In this document: in pieces, positions 8,403-18,044 of the stretch
How positions within the stretch are numbered: position 1 is the first letter of the stretch
Layout: the number at the start of each line of letters is the position of its first letter
DNA from: DATLLJ01 sp965229885
Lineage (GTDB): Bacteria > Acidobacteriota > Vicinamibacteria > Vicinamibacterales > CAVVIG01
Reading direction: 5' to 3'
Assembly (NCBI GenBank): GCA_965229885.1
Contig: CBDDJX010000002.1
Location: 1-64,000, forward strand
DNA length: 64,000 bases
Notes under the pieces: generated by a model
The model's input: the letters and a program-made list of their open reading frames with translations, nothing else
Database searches by the model: none
Told to the model about the DNA's origin: nothing
Position numbers and translations under genes: made by a program

Positions 8403-9619
8403 ACGCCCACAAGGGCCTTGTGCACGGCGCGCAGGGCCTGCTCGCCTTTCGACGCCTCGACGAGGACGGAGATCTTGATCTCGCTCGTCGAAATCATCTC
8501 GATGTTGATGCCCTCTCTCGCGAGCGTCTCGAACATAATCGCCGCGACGCCGGAGTGGGTCCTCATGCCGACGCCAACGGCCGACAGCTTCGCGATCTGC
8601 TCGTCGATCGCCACGTCGTCGAAACCGACGTCCGCCTTGAAGGCCCCGATCGCCGCGCGCGCTTTGTCGACGTCCGGTTTGTCGACGGTGAAGGACAAAT
8701 CGGTGAGCGGCGTGTCCGATCCGTGGCTGACATTCTGGACGATCATGTCCACGCTGATCGACGCATTCGCCAGCGCCCTGAACACCTTCGCGGCGACGCC
8801 CGGCCTGTCCGGCACGCCGACCAGCGTGACCTTGGCCTGGTTCTTATCAAGCGCGACGCCGCGTACCACGATCTTTTCCATGCTGCGGGTTTCTTCTTTC
8901 ACAATCGTCCCCGGGTTGTCGTTGAGACTGGAACGGACTTCGAACACGACGCCGAACTTCTTGGCGATTTCAACCGACCGAAGCTGCATGACTTTCGCCC
9001 CGGACCCGGCCAGCTCCAGCATCTCATCGTACGAGATTTCCTCGAGCTTCCGCGCGTCCGGCACGATCCGCGGATCGGCGGTGTACACGCCGTCGACGTC
9101 GGTGTAGATCTGGCAGAGATCCGCCTTGAGCGCCGCGGTCAGCGCGATCGCCGTCAGGTCCGATCCGCCGCGGCCAAGCGTCGTAATCTGACCGCCGGAG
9201 GTCTGTCCCTGAAAGCCGGCGACGATGACGACGTTGCCGGCGTCGAGCAGCCGGTGTGTTTCCTTCGGCGTGATGTTGACGATCTTCGCCTTGGTGTGAA
9301 CACCGTCGGTGACGATGCCGGCCTGCGCGCCGGTCAGCGACACGGCCGGAACGCCGATCGCCTGGAGCGCCATCGCCGTCAGCGCCGTCGTCGTCTGCTC
9401 GCCGGTGGCCAGCAGCATGTCCATCTCGCGCTCCGGCGGCGCGTCCATGATCTGGCTGGCCAGCCTGATCAGGCCGTCGGTGACCCCGCCCATCGCCGAG
9501 ACGACGACGACGATCTGGTTCCCGAGGGCCCGACTCTCTCCCACGCGCCTGGCGACATTCTTGATACGCCCGGCGTCAGCGACCGACGTTCCGCCGTATT
9601 TCTGGACAATCAATGACAT
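8399..9619 (-). CDS. lysC: Aspartate kinase
   Basis: A 406-residue protein matching the monofunctional LysC class. It phosphorylates aspartate, the first step to lysine, threonine and methionine. The kinase domain opens with VQKYGGTSVAD (residues 4-14) and contains FQGQTSGGQITTLGRGGSDLTAIALTAAL and YTDVDGVYTADPRIVPDA. Two ACT regions follow (from about residue 265: VRGVALDKNQAKVTLVGVPDRPG; from about 345: IAKLSAVGVGMRTHSGVAA). These are the usual site of lysine/threonine feedback inhibition. The ATG at 9619 is well placed. It overlaps the downstream PIN gene by 4 nt. Confidence 0.96.
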   Translation of the reverse strand: MSLIVQKYGGTSVADAGRIKNVARRVGESRALGNQIVVVVSAMGGVTDGLIRLASQIMDAPPEREMDMLLATGEQTTTALTAMALQAIGVPAVSLTGAQAGIVTDGVHTKAKIVNITPKETHRLLDAGNVVIVAGFQGQTSGGQITTLGRGGSDLTAIALTAALKADLCQIYTDVDGVYTADPRIVPDARKLEEISYDEMLELAGSGAKVMQLRSVEIAKKFGVVFEVRSSLNDNPGTIVKEETRSMEKIVVRGVALDKNQAKVTLVGVPDRPGVAAKVFRALANASISVDMIVQNVSHGSDTPLTDLSFTVDKPDVDKARAAIGAFKADVGFDDVAIDEQIAKLSAVGVGMRTHSGVAAIMFETLAREGINIEMISTSEIKISVLVEASKGEQALRAVHKALVGV

Positions 9620-9725
9620 CGGGCAATGACATCGGGCAACGATACAGGGGTTCCGGATTAGGGTGCTTCATCTTATCTTGGGATAGCGAGACTCGGAAAG
9701 CCCACGGTGGTCGCGACATCGCAAT

Positions 9726-12578
9726 TTGTTAAAGTGGTTCGCATGCCACGCAGATTTCTCCGCCTTGCCGCCATCGTCGCATCCGCGACCTGTGCGGCCA
9801 CCACATCACCTACTGGCGCAGCAGGCCCAGCCGTCGGTCAATCCGCAGGACGTCATGCTGTTCGACGCGGCCGTCCGCACGGCGACGCTGCCGAACGGCG
9901 TGAAGCTCTTCATCCGCCACAACGAGCAGCTTGTCAGGCGCGTGTCGCTGCGGCTGGCCGTCAAGGCGGGGTCGATCGACGAAGCCGACGATCAACAGGG
10001 ACTCGCCCATCTCATCGAGCACATGGCGTTCAACGGCAGCGCGCACTTCAAGCCGGGCGAACTCGTCTCCGCCTTCGAGTCGATCGGCGCGAGGCTCGGA
10101 CCCCACGTGAATGCCTATACGGGCTTCGACGAAACCGTGTACATGCTCGAGCTGCCGACCGACAAGCCCGACATCGTGGCGAAGGGGTTGACGGCGATGG
10201 CCGATTTCGCGAGCGGGTTGGCGCTCGATCCGGTCGAAATCGACAAGGAACGGAGCGTGGTCATCGAGGAATGGGGTGGCGGCCTGGGCGCGGGGTCGCG
10301 CATCCGCGACAAGCAGTTCCCGGTATTGTTCTATCGCTCGCGGTATGGCGAGCGTCTGCCGATCGGCAAGCCGGAGATCATCCGCCGGGCGCCGGCCGCG
10401 CGGCTGCGCGCGTTCTACGACACGTGGTATCGGCCCGATCACATGTCGATCATCGTGGTGGGTGACGTCGACGCGCCGCAGATCGAGCAGAGCGTCCGGA
10501 CGCTGTTCGGTCCATTAGCCGCCCGCGCGCCAGCGGCCCCGGAGCCGGATCGGACCGTACCCCTTCATTCCCAGCTCCTGGTCAACGTCGCGACGGATCC
10601 GGAGCTGACGCGATCGAATGTGCAGCTGGTCCGAAAGCGGTCCCGCGAGGCGGGACAGCGTATCGCTGACTACCGGCGCGGCCTGGTCCAGCAGCTCATC
10701 GAACACATGATCGGCGAGCGGTTCACGGAGCTGGCCCGGCGGCCCGATGCTCGATTTCTTGGCGCCGGAGCGGGTGGCGGCTCGCTCAGCCGCACGGTCG
10801 ATGTGTTCAGCTTCAGCGCCTCGGTCGAGGACGGACGAATCGCCGACGGACTCTCGGCGCTCGCCGTCGAAGCCAGGCGCGTGAGGGAGTTCGGGTTCGG
10901 CACCGGCGAGCTGGATCGCGCGAAAGCGTGGATATCCGGCTTCATGGAGCGCGCGTTCAACGAACGCGATAAGACCGAGAGCCGAGCGTACGCGCAGGAA
11001 TACGTCAACTTCTTCCTCGACGAAGAGCCCTCCCCCGGCATCGCCTACGAGTATCGACTCGTCCAGCAACTGCTACCCACCGTCACGCCTGCCGAGGTCT
11101 CGACGTTCGTGCGCACGCTGATGGGCGACGACAGTCGCGTGCTGCTCGCCACGTCGCCGCAAAAGGCGGGCGTGCCTGTACCGTCGGAAGCGGATCTTCA
11201 GGCGACGCTGGCGGCGGCCGATCACGTCGCGGTCATGCCGTGGAACGAAACGACGGTCACTCGCGAGTTCGTTGAAACACGATCGGCACCGGCGGCGGTC
11301 AGCTCGCGCCGGGAGGTTCCCGAAGTCGGCGTCACGATCGTGCGATTCGCGAACGGCATCGAGGCCTGGCTGAAACCCACAGACTTCAAGAACGACCAAG
11401 TGCTGTTCGACATGGAAGCGCCTGGCGGAGGATCGCTGGCGCCTTGCCCGGACCTGCCCGAGACCACGCTGTCGTCCTCCTACGTCGGTCTGTCGGGTAT
11501 TGGCGGACTGAAGGCGCTCGACCTACAGAAGATGCTCGCGGGGAAGCTCGCCTCGGCCTCGCCATACGTCGGCCTTTCGGAACACGGCATTTCCGGCAGC
11601 GCGCCGCCGGCACAGCTCGAAACGGCGCTGCAACTACTCTATCTGGATTTCACCGCGCCGGACGACGATCCAGATGCCTTTGCGCTGCTGACGCGCCAGT
11701 TGGCGGCGGCGGTGGCCAACCGCGGACAATCGCCGCAGCAGATCTTCGCCGACCGCCTCTCGCAGGTGAACACATCGAACCACTGCACGTCGACGCCGCT
11801 CACGCCCGAGCGCGTCAACGCGCTCGGGCGCGCGAAGATGACCGCCTTCTACCGTCAGCGCTTCGCGAACGCCGCCGACTTCACGTTCTTCATGGTCGGC
11901 GCCTTTACCGTCGATGACGCGCTGCCGCTGCTGGCGCGCTACGTGGGCTCGCTCCCTTCCACGGGCCGGCAGACGTCGCGTGTCGTCGACCTCGGCATCC
12001 ATTTTCCTGACAAGCACGAGGTCGTGCGCATCGACAGGGGCCGCGAGCCGCGCGCACAGACCGTCATCAGCTTCTTCGCCGATCCGCCGCCGACCCCGCT
12101 CGATCAGGAATATGTGATCGTCGCCACGACCGTGCTCGATATCGCACTGCGCGACGCGTTGCGCGAGGAGCTCGGCCAGGCCTACACCGTCAGCGTCCGG
12201 TTGTCGCAGCCGCTGCCCCAGCGCGACGCCGGACGCATCCAGGTGCAGTTCGGGGCCGCGCCGGAAAACGTCATGCCGATGACCGACCGCGTGGTCGAGA
12301 AGATCAAGCGCCTGCAGAAAGACGCCCCGTCGGCCGATCTCACCAATTGCGCCAAGGAATCGGCGCGACGGATCTACGAGACATCGCTGCGCGAAAACGG
12401 ATACTGGCTGCGCCGGATGAGCACCATCCATCTGCTCGGCGGCGACCTCACGGACATCGTCACGCGCAACCAGCGGATCGATTCGATCACGCCGCAGATT
12501 CTGCAGGAGGTGTTCAAGAAGGACTTCCCGTTCGATCGCTACACCGTCGTGACGCTCATGCCCGAGGCGGCAAAGTAA
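9726..12578 (+). CDS. Zinc peptidase of the M16 (pitrilysin/PqqL-like) family, two-repeat form
   Basis: A roughly 950-residue protein with two M16 halves. The inverted zinc motif HLIEH lies near residues 95-99, with the distal glutamate in SVVIEEWGG about 85 residues later. Family landmarks include YTGFDETVYMLELP and FYDTWYRPDHMSIIVVGDVD. The second half (from about residue 520) lacks the zinc motif, as in two-domain M16 enzymes. The N terminus is odd. This frame begins only at TTG 9726 and has no signal peptide, while the ATG at 9743 in another frame encodes a good one (MPRRFLRLAAIVASA). A one-base indel near 9795-9805 probably separates signal from mature protein, so as written it may be unexported. 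Confidence 0.87.
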   Translation: MLKWFACHADFSALPPSSHPRPVRPPHHLLAQQAQPSVNPQDVMLFDAAVRTATLPNGVKLFIRHNEQLVRRVSLRLAVKAGSIDEADDQQGLAHLIEHMAFNGSAHFKPGELVSAFESIGARLGPHVNAYTGFDETVYMLELPTDKPDIVAKGLTAMADFASGLALDPVEIDKERSVVIEEWGGGLGAGSRIRDKQFPVLFYRSRYGERLPIGKPEIIRRAPAARLRAFYDTWYRPDHMSIIVVGDVDAPQIEQSVRTLFGPLAARAPAAPEPDRTVPLHSQLLVNVATDPELTRSNVQLVRKRSREAGQRIADYRRGLVQQLIEHMIGERFTELARRPDARFLGAGAGGGSLSRTVDVFSFSASVEDGRIADGLSALAVEARRVREFGFGTGELDRAKAWISGFMERAFNERDKTESRAYAQEYVNFFLDEEPSPGIAYEYRLVQQLLPTVTPAEVSTFVRTLMGDDSRVLLATSPQKAGVPVPSEADLQATLAAADHVAVMPWNETTVTREFVETRSAPAAVSSRREVPEVGVTIVRFANGIEAWLKPTDFKNDQVLFDMEAPGGGSLAPCPDLPETTLSSSYVGLSGIGGLKALDLQKMLAGKLASASPYVGLSEHGISGSAPPAQLETALQLLYLDFTAPDDDPDAFALLTRQLAAAVANRGQSPQQIFADRLSQVNTSNHCTSTPLTPERVNALGRAKMTAFYRQRFANAADFTFFMVGAFTVDDALPLLARYVGSLPSTGRQTSRVVDLGIHFPDKHEVVRIDRGREPRAQTVISFFADPPPTPLDQEYVIVATTVLDIALRDALREELGQAYTVSVRLSQPLPQRDAGRIQVQFGAAPENVMPMTDRVVEKIKRLQKDAPSADLTNCAKESARRIYETSLRENGYWLRRMSTIHLLGGDLTDIVTRNQRIDSITPQILQEVFKKDFPFDRYTVVTLMPEAAK

Positions 12579-12775
12579 CCGTGTCTCCTCTGATTGTCAT
12601 TGGCTCATGGCGAGTGTCGACTCGCATTCGCCGTAGTCATACCGGCCGGCCGCGTCCGTGACCCGCCAGCCCCGCGCGGCTGCCGCACGGAGGGCCCCGG
12701 TCGCGCGCCGGGAAGTCAGCCTGCGCGACCACGCTCCGCAATCGCGGGACGTGCTACACTTTTTGGTTCAGACAA

Positions 12776-12822
12776 CCTGCAGTCTGCAGTCTGCAGTCTG
12801 CACTCTGCACTCTGCAATCGGT
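12776..12822. repeat. Degenerate tandem 7-nt repeat (CTGCAGT) upstream of tRNA-His
   Basis: About six head-to-tail copies of a heptamer, three as CTGCAGT and the following ones drifting to CTGCACT and CTGCAAT. They end about 20 nt before the tRNA gene. The rest of the 260-nt gap from 12579 holds no gene that I can see. Confidence 0.8.
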
Positions 12823-12839
12823 AATTTCAGGCTCCCTGT

Positions 12840-12915
12840 GGTGGGCGTAGTTCAGTGGCAGAACGCCTGACTGTGGCTCAGGAGGTCGCGGGTTCGATAC
12901 CCGTCGCCCACCCCA
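12840..12915 (+). tRNA. tRNA-His (anticodon GTG)
   Basis: A cloverleaf folds from 12841: acceptor stem GTGGGCG pairs with CGCCCAC (12905-12911). The D arm reads TAGTTCAGTGGCAGAA. The anticodon stem CCTGA/TCAGG encloses loop CTGTGGC with anticodon GTG. The T arm is GCGGGTTCGATACCCGT. Discriminator C73 is at 12912, followed by an encoded CCA at 12913-12915. Base 12840 is G, giving the extra G-1 opposite C73 that histidyl-tRNA synthetase requires, so identity is secure. Confidence 0.96.
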
Positions 12916-12927
12916 ACTTACATCGCG

Positions 12928-14346
12928 TCAGCGGCTCAAGAGCTGCGAGATCTCGGCCCGAAACAGCCACGCGGCCGCAGCCGCGCCTGCCAGCGTCAGC
13001 CCGAGCAGGACGATCGTCTTCACGGCCGTGCGGGCGACCCACCGTGCGCCGGATCGCAAGGGCACGAGTTCCAGATCGTCGGCGGCCGCCGCGACCAGCT
13101 CATCGCCGATGACACTGGCCGACATCTGCTGTCCACGGGTGAGGGCCCGGTCGCACACGAGGTTCACCAGCCGTGGCACGCCGCACGTCGCCGCGTGCAG
13201 TTCCGCGAAGGCGCCCTCATCGAATTCCACGCGCGCGCTCGCCCCGACGACCGACAGTCGATGAACGACGTAGCCGATCACCTCCTCGGCGGTGAGCGGA
13301 TCGAGACGACAGCGGAGGGCAACCTGGCGCTCGAGCTGCCGAAACTGCCTGCCGTGAAGAAGCGCGGGCAGCGTGGGTTGACCGACGAGAATGACCTGCA
13401 CCCGTCGACCCGCAGCCACGTTCGACACGGCTGACAACGACCCGAGAAGTTCCGGACGCGCCTCGTGCGCGTCGTCGACGATGATGACCGCTGACGCCCG
13501 AAGCGGCACAAGCGAAGCGGCGAAATCGCCGACGGCCGTGATCAATTCCCGCCGCGTGGCGGCGGCCATCTGGCCGCGTGCCGCATCCTCGCGCGAGACC
13601 ATGCCGAAATCGACCAGCACCGTCCTCAGCAGATCCTCCAAGGATGCGGCGGGAGCGGCAAGGAGCGACGTCACCGTGTGGCGTCCCAGCTGTTCGACAA
13701 GCGATCGGCACAGCGTCGTCTTACCGACCCCCGGTTCCCCGGTGAGCAGCATGATCGCGTCGCCGCGCCCGAGCGCGTCGGTGAGCGCCTGCAGAGCACG
13801 CTCGTGCGACGTGCTGTGATAGATGAATTTCGTATCCAGGGAGAGGCCGAAGGGATTCTCGGACAGGCCGTAGAACGGCTCGTACGTCAGCGGGACCGCA
13901 GGTGTCGGCGCCGCGAAGTCGGCCTGCCGCGCGAGGCGGCTCCCGACGATGCGCGGCGGCGGCGCTCCGGGCATGGCCGGGCCGCGCGCGCCTTCGCGCC
14001 CAAGCGGAAGTGGAAACAGATCGAGCAAGGGACGCGGGCCGTCGGAGCCAGGCGCCGCGGCCCCCGGCGACCCCATCGCCGTATGCTGAGCCGCAGCCCG
14101 GCCAAACCGGGAGAGCGGCGGCGAGGCAGGCCCAGGCGCGAGGGTGGCCTCTGGAAAAATCGACGGCGGAAGGGCCGGCGATTCGCCAGGAGCTCGGTCG
14201 ACCGGCGGGATGCGCGCGGCACTCGGACCCGGCAGCGCCTCGTCCGGGGTCGAAGTAGGACCACCGAGGCCGCGCTCAAGCTCCGAGACTTTTGCTTGAA
14301 AACTCGGATCGTCCAGGAAGGACGGGGGCTTTTGGTCCTGGCTCAA
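12928..14346 (-). CDS. ExeA/GspA-type AAA ATPase with C-terminal membrane segment
   Basis: A 472-residue protein. The first 150 residues are Pro/Ala-rich and low complexity. Then YEPFYGLSENPFGLSLDTKFIY introduces the ExeA-type AAA domain, with Walker A GEPGVGKTT near residue 205, Walker B AVIIVDDAHE near 290, and VQVILVGQPTLPALL followed by the sensor region. A single hydrophobic segment (TIVLLGLTLAGAAAAAWLF) lies near the C terminus. ExeA relatives help assemble secretins or polysaccharide export machinery, probably by binding peptidoglycan. The start is TTG at 14346. No secretin or gsp gene is nearby. The stop codon is 13 nt from tRNA-His, convergent with it. Confidence 0.85.
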   Translation of the reverse strand: MSQDQKPPSFLDDPSFQAKVSELERGLGGPTSTPDEALPGPSAARIPPVDRAPGESPALPPSIFPEATLAPGPASPPLSRFGRAAAQHTAMGSPGAAAPGSDGPRPLLDLFPLPLGREGARGPAMPGAPPPRIVGSRLARQADFAAPTPAVPLTYEPFYGLSENPFGLSLDTKFIYHSTSHERALQALTDALGRGDAIMLLTGEPGVGKTTLCRSLVEQLGRHTVTSLLAAPAASLEDLLRTVLVDFGMVSREDAARGQMAAATRRELITAVGDFAASLVPLRASAVIIVDDAHEARPELLGSLSAVSNVAAGRRVQVILVGQPTLPALLHGRQFRQLERQVALRCRLDPLTAEEVIGYVVHRLSVVGASARVEFDEGAFAELHAATCGVPRLVNLVCDRALTRGQQMSASVIGDELVAAAADDLELVPLRSGARWVARTAVKTIVLLGLTLAGAAAAAWLFRAEISQLLSR

Positions 14347-14568
14347 AACGGCACAACCTGTTCCAGATCAGTCCATTTCGCCGCAAGTCATTGGCCTACA
14401 ACGGTTCCAGACGCCAGTCGTGGACCACTATTGACGCTATTGTCTTATATACGAACACGTTATTACCTGTTCCAGCGCGTCAACATCTTGTGCAAGTATC
14501 TACCCTGTAACTACTTAGAGTCAATAGACCAGACTTGGCGTTTCTGTTGCTGCATTTTCTGTTGAGCC
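14347..14568. other. AT-richer intergenic region, divergent promoters likely
   Basis: This 222-nt gap between divergent genes is visibly richer in A and T than its surroundings (for example TCTTATATACGAACACGTTATTACCTG). It presumably carries promoters for the ATPase gene and the acetyltransferase remnant. I could not assign specific -35/-10 boxes with confidence. Confidence 0.35.
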
Positions 14569-14949
14569 ATGGGTGTGCTCGTGGCAACACGGACTATGAC
14601 GATCGACATAGCGAGCTTTAACGTGCAGAACTGGCGAACCGGGCTGCCCGTCCTGACGGCGCGCCTCGTCACGCTGCGCGAACCCGCGCCGCAGGATCTT
14701 GGCCCGCTCGTCGACTTGTTGTCCGTGGCTGACGCCTCGCGGTTCGGGATCGAAGATCCGGACACCGAAGTGGCCGTACAGCGGCTCATCGAGCGCGCGG
14801 CGCGCGAGCGCGTGCTCGGCCAATCCTTCACCTACGCAATTACCACCGGCGCGACGCGGCCACCGGTTGGCCTCATCCAGGTCCGACAGCTCGATCCCGC
14901 GTTCGACGTGGCGGAATGGGAATGCACGGTGGCGCCGTCGGTGCGCGGC
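14569..14949 (+). pseudogene. GNAT (RimJ/RimL-like) acetyltransferase, 5' fragment cut by an IS
   Basis: About 127 residues of a GNAT N-acetyltransferase: LPVLTARLVTLREPAPQDLGPLVDLLSVADASRF, a middle helix region, then PPVGLIQVRQLDPAFDVAEWECTVAPSVRG. The strand carrying the acetyl-CoA site and the C-terminal half should follow APSVRG. Instead the sequence enters the inverted repeat of IS3-family copy 1 at 14950, where a TGA follows immediately. The missing 3' half is not found on the other side of the IS (16259 on). Confidence 0.75.
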
Positions 14950-15000
14950 TGAATCGTACCGGGTTCGTCGGAGGGCTCATTGCTTGAGAGGATGGAGCCC

Positions 15001-15322
15001 ATGGCACGACCGAGGAAGTATTCAGCTGAGGTTACGAGAGCGGGCCATTCGGATGGTCCGCGCGCATGGTCCCGAGCATCCGTCGCAGTGGGCCGCGATC
15101 ACGGCGATCGCGAGCAAGTTCGGCTGCACCGGTGAGACGCTGCGGAATTGGGTGCGCCAGGCCGAACGCGAGACGGGCCAGCGGGGCGGCCTGACGACCG
15201 ACGAGCGCCAGCGCCTGAAGGAACGGGAACGCGACAATCGCGAATTGAGACGCGCGAATGAGATCTTGCGGAAGGCCTCCGCATATTTTGCCCAGGCGGC
15301 GCGCGACCGCCGAGTGAAGTAA
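15001..15322 (+). pseudogene. IS3-family orfA, copy 1, frameshifted
   Basis: Encodes the helix-turn-helix OrfA (MARPRKYSAE, then RERAIRMVRAHG and a C-terminal leucine-zipper-like stretch) but with one extra T near 15032 (GAGGTTACGAG versus GAGGTACGAG or GAGGCACGAG in the others). The ATG frame is lost after 11 codons. Confidence 0.85.
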
Positions 15323-16219
15323 TGGTCCAGTTTGTGGATGACCACCGGGCCACGTAGGGGGTTGAGCCGATCTGCGCGGTGTTGCCGATCGCCCCCTCGA
15401 CGTATTTTCTGCACCACGCCCGGCAGGTGGACCCGCCGCCGCGGCCGGCGCGCGCCAAGCGCGACGACGACTTGCGGATCGCCATCCAGCGGGTCTGGGA
15501 CGCGAATTGGCAGGCATACGGACCGCGGAAGGTCTGGCAGCAGCTCGGCCGCGAAGACGTCGACGTCGCGCGCTGTATGGTCGAGCGGCTGACGGGGGCG
15601 ATGGGCTTGGCCGGCGCGGTCCGCGGCCGCGCATGGGTCACGACGCCCGCCGCTGCGACCGCCGGCGTGCGTCCCCCGGCTTTGGTCGACCGCCAGTTCA
15701 CCGCGCCGCGGCCCAACCAGCCTCTGGGTCTCCGACTTCCCCTACGTCGCCACGTGGAAAGGCTTCGTGTATGTCGCGTTCGTGATCGCTGTCTTCTCGC
15801 GGCGCATCGTCGGCGGGCGCGTGTCGGCGTCGCTGCGGACGGACTTCGTGCTCGATGCGCTCGAATAAGCGGTGTGCGAACGTGGCGCGGATCGCGTCAG
15901 CGGCCTGGTGCATCACAGCGACCGGGGTACGCAGTATCTGTCGATGCGGTACACCGACCGGCTCGCCGACGCCGGCATCGCGCCGTCGGTCGGCAGCCGA
16001 GGCGACTCCTATGACAATGCCCTCGCCGAGTCGGTGATTGGGCTCCTCAAGACGGAGGTGATTCGACGGCAAGGTCCGTGGCCGCATCTGGCGCAGGTGG
16101 AATTCGCGACGCTGGCGTGGGTGGATTGGTTCAACAACCGCCGGTTGCTCGAGCCCGTCGGCTACGTGCCGCCTGCGGCATTCGACGCGCACTACTATGA
16201 GCAGGTTAAGGTGGCCTGA
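15322..16219 (+). pseudogene. IS3-family orfB transposase, copy 1, two stops and a frameshift
   Basis: OrfB begins at the ATG overlapping the orfA stop (TAATG). The protein would have the IS3 DDE integrase core: VSDFPYV (first Asp), HHSDRGTQY (second Asp) and AESVIGLLKTE (Glu). Codon 12 is TAG (15355-15357) where the family has Tyr (HRATYGVEP). An extra C near 15721 shifts the frame just before the first catalytic Asp. TAA at 15866-15868 replaces a sense codon in LEQAV. It cannot make an intact transposase by normal decoding. Confidence 0.88.
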
Positions 16220-16517
16220 CTCAACTAACTTGCCCTCCGGGATTCCCGGTACGATTCAGCCCGGTGCGCCTCCCTCGCGCTTGGGAACCACCCGCCACTC
16301 GCGGGCAGTATTGCCGCCATGCGGGCCGGGGCAAGTCCTTTTGTCAGTGCGATTCGCCTGAATTCGACGGCGCCCGGACCCGGGGGCCCCAGCCCCCCGT
16401 ACGTATCGCAGGGGCCTCCACCCGGGCACACGTCAGCGCGGGCTGAGAAGTGGCGGAAGATTTTCGTGCGCTCTGCGGCTTTTGGGTGTATAAGCGGGTA
16501 CGTCCTGGGCAGGCAAA

Positions 16518-18044
16518 ATGGAAATCCCAGGCATGGAGATCCAAAACATGAAATCCAGGGTCATGCTCGGTGCGATGGTGGTGGTCGTGGCAGTTGCCGC
16601 TGGCGTTAGGATGGCCGCCGCGCCGGCCGCCGCGCCGGCCGCCACAAGCCCGACGTTCAACAAGGATGTCGCGCCGATCGTCTTCAACAACTGCGTGTCG
16701 TGCCATCGTCCCAACCAGATCGCGCCGATGTCGCTCATGTCGTACGAGGAAGTGCGACCCTGGGCGCGGGCGATCAAGAACAAGGTCTCCAAGCGTGAGA
16801 TGCCGCCGTGGTTCGCCGATCCTCGCTTTGGCGAATTCCGCAACGACCCGCGCTTGACCGACACCCAGATTCAGACCATCGCGGCGTGGGCAGACACGGG
16901 CGCTCCTGAAGGTGATACGCCATTGACGGCCGAGCTGCCAACGATAAACGAGGGCTGGACGCATCCCTCGGGGCGCGATCCCGACCTCGTGATCGAGATG
17001 GCGCACGCATACAACGGGCCGGCCCAAGGTGAGGTGCCCTGGTTCAACATCTACCAGGAGCTCCCGGAGGAGCTGAAAAAGGAAGAGCATCTCATCGAGG
17101 CCATTCAGCTCTTGCCGGGCGTGATCCCGGCCATGCATCACCTGGTGTTCAGCGTCAGGCCGCTGCCGCCCGGCACCAAGATCGGGAGGGGCCCGGCCTG
17201 GCCGGGCGGGCAGATCATCGACGGGGCGTTACTCAACGAGGAAACCGGTAAGCTGGCGGATGGTGCCAACTCCTTGACCGGCGCGGAAGGCGCGGCAGAG
17301 GATCAAGGAGATAGGTTCTCCTTTTGTTGTTACGTTCCCGGAGGCAACTTCAGGCAATATCGGGATGGTGCATTTCGACGCATGCCCAAGGAAGGGGTCA
17401 TTGTGTGGGGCGCGCACTACACCATGATCGGCAAGCCGTTCGCGGACAAAACGAAGGTGGGTCTGTGGTTTCAGAAAGACCCGAAAAACGAAATCGGTGG
17501 AGGCCAGGTCGGCGGCCGCCTCAGGATTGCCCAGGGGAGGGAGTTGGTGGACGACAACGTCACGCCGGTGCCAGCTCCTGGAGGGGTGGCAGGGACGGGC
17601 GGTCGCGACCCCGCCGTGCCGGTGATTCCGCCGCATACGGCCGACTTTTCGTTGACGGAGATCTCGGCGTATCAAGACGACGTGACGTTGTACACCGTGT
17701 GGCCGCACATGCATCTGCGCGGTCATGAAATGACATTCGTAGTGACGTTTCCCGATGGCCGGGAGCAGATCCTGCTGGCCAACCTGAACTACGACTTCAA
17801 TTGGCAGATCTTCTACGATTTGAAGGAGCCGCTCAAGATACCGGCCGGCAGCACGATCAAGGCGGTTGGATCCTACGACAACTCCACGAGGAACAGGAAC
17901 AACTCCGAGCCTCACAAGGAGGTCTACTGGTCCGAGCAGTCTTGGGATGAGATGTTCACGCCATTCCGGGATGTCACGGTGGACAAGAACGCCCTCGAAT
18001 TGACGAAGGCGCCCGCGTCGTCGACCGACGGCGCCCGGCAGTAG
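16518..18044 (+). CDS. Exported cytochrome c / copper type II ascorbate-dependent monooxygenase-like protein
   Basis: A 508-residue protein. An N-terminal hydrophobic segment (residues about 15-40) is followed by FNKDVAPIVFNNCVSCHRPNQIAPMSL, a c-type heme motif C59-V-S-C62-H63 with the surrounding pattern of planctomycete and acidobacterial cytochromes. The second half carries the copper-monooxygenase C-terminal signature VWPHMHLRGHEMTF, with FCCYVPGGNFRQY and GVIVWGAHYTMIGK earlier. Such proteins are thought to be periplasmic oxidoreductases; the substrate is unknown. Three ATGs are possible (16518, 16533, 16548); I kept the first because GGCAGG lies about 7 nt upstream. It sits between IS copies 1 and 2 with no operon partner. 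Confidence 0.8.
   Translation: MEIPGMEIQNMKSRVMLGAMVVVVAVAAGVRMAAAPAAAPAATSPTFNKDVAPIVFNNCVSCHRPNQIAPMSLMSYEEVRPWARAIKNKVSKREMPPWFADPRFGEFRNDPRLTDTQIQTIAAWADTGAPEGDTPLTAELPTINEGWTHPSGRDPDLVIEMAHAYNGPAQGEVPWFNIYQELPEELKKEEHLIEAIQLLPGVIPAMHHLVFSVRPLPPGTKIGRGPAWPGGQIIDGALLNEETGKLADGANSLTGAEGAAEDQGDRFSFCCYVPGGNFRQYRDGAFRRMPKEGVIVWGAHYTMIGKPFADKTKVGLWFQKDPKNEIGGGQVGGRLRIAQGRELVDDNVTPVPAPGGVAGTGGRDPAVPVIPPHTADFSLTEISAYQDDVTLYTVWPHMHLRGHEMTFVVTFPDGREQILLANLNYDFNWQIFYDLKEPLKIPAGSTIKAVGSYDNSTRNRNNSEPHKEVYWSEQSWDEMFTPFRDVTVDKNALELTKAPASSTDGARQ

Larger units (their letters stand above)
14950..16258 (+). mobile_element. IS3-family insertion sequence, copy 1
   Basis: A 1309-bp element bounded by imperfect inverted repeats. 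The left end is TGAATCGTACCGGG; the right end is its complement CCCGGTACGATTCA, and the match continues to CGGAGGG/CCCTCCG after a 5-nt mismatch block. It holds orfA and orfB of the IS3 type. It is nearly identical to copies at 19469, 23080 and 51690, all on the plus strand. No target-site duplication is visible. The left flank is a broken acetyltransferase gene; the right flank (GCCCGGTGCGCC) is unrelated. Confidence 0.9.

Noticed and set aside
12776..12822. Possible CRISPR array
   Set aside because: The units are 7 nt long and contiguous, with no spacers and no cas genes in the window.
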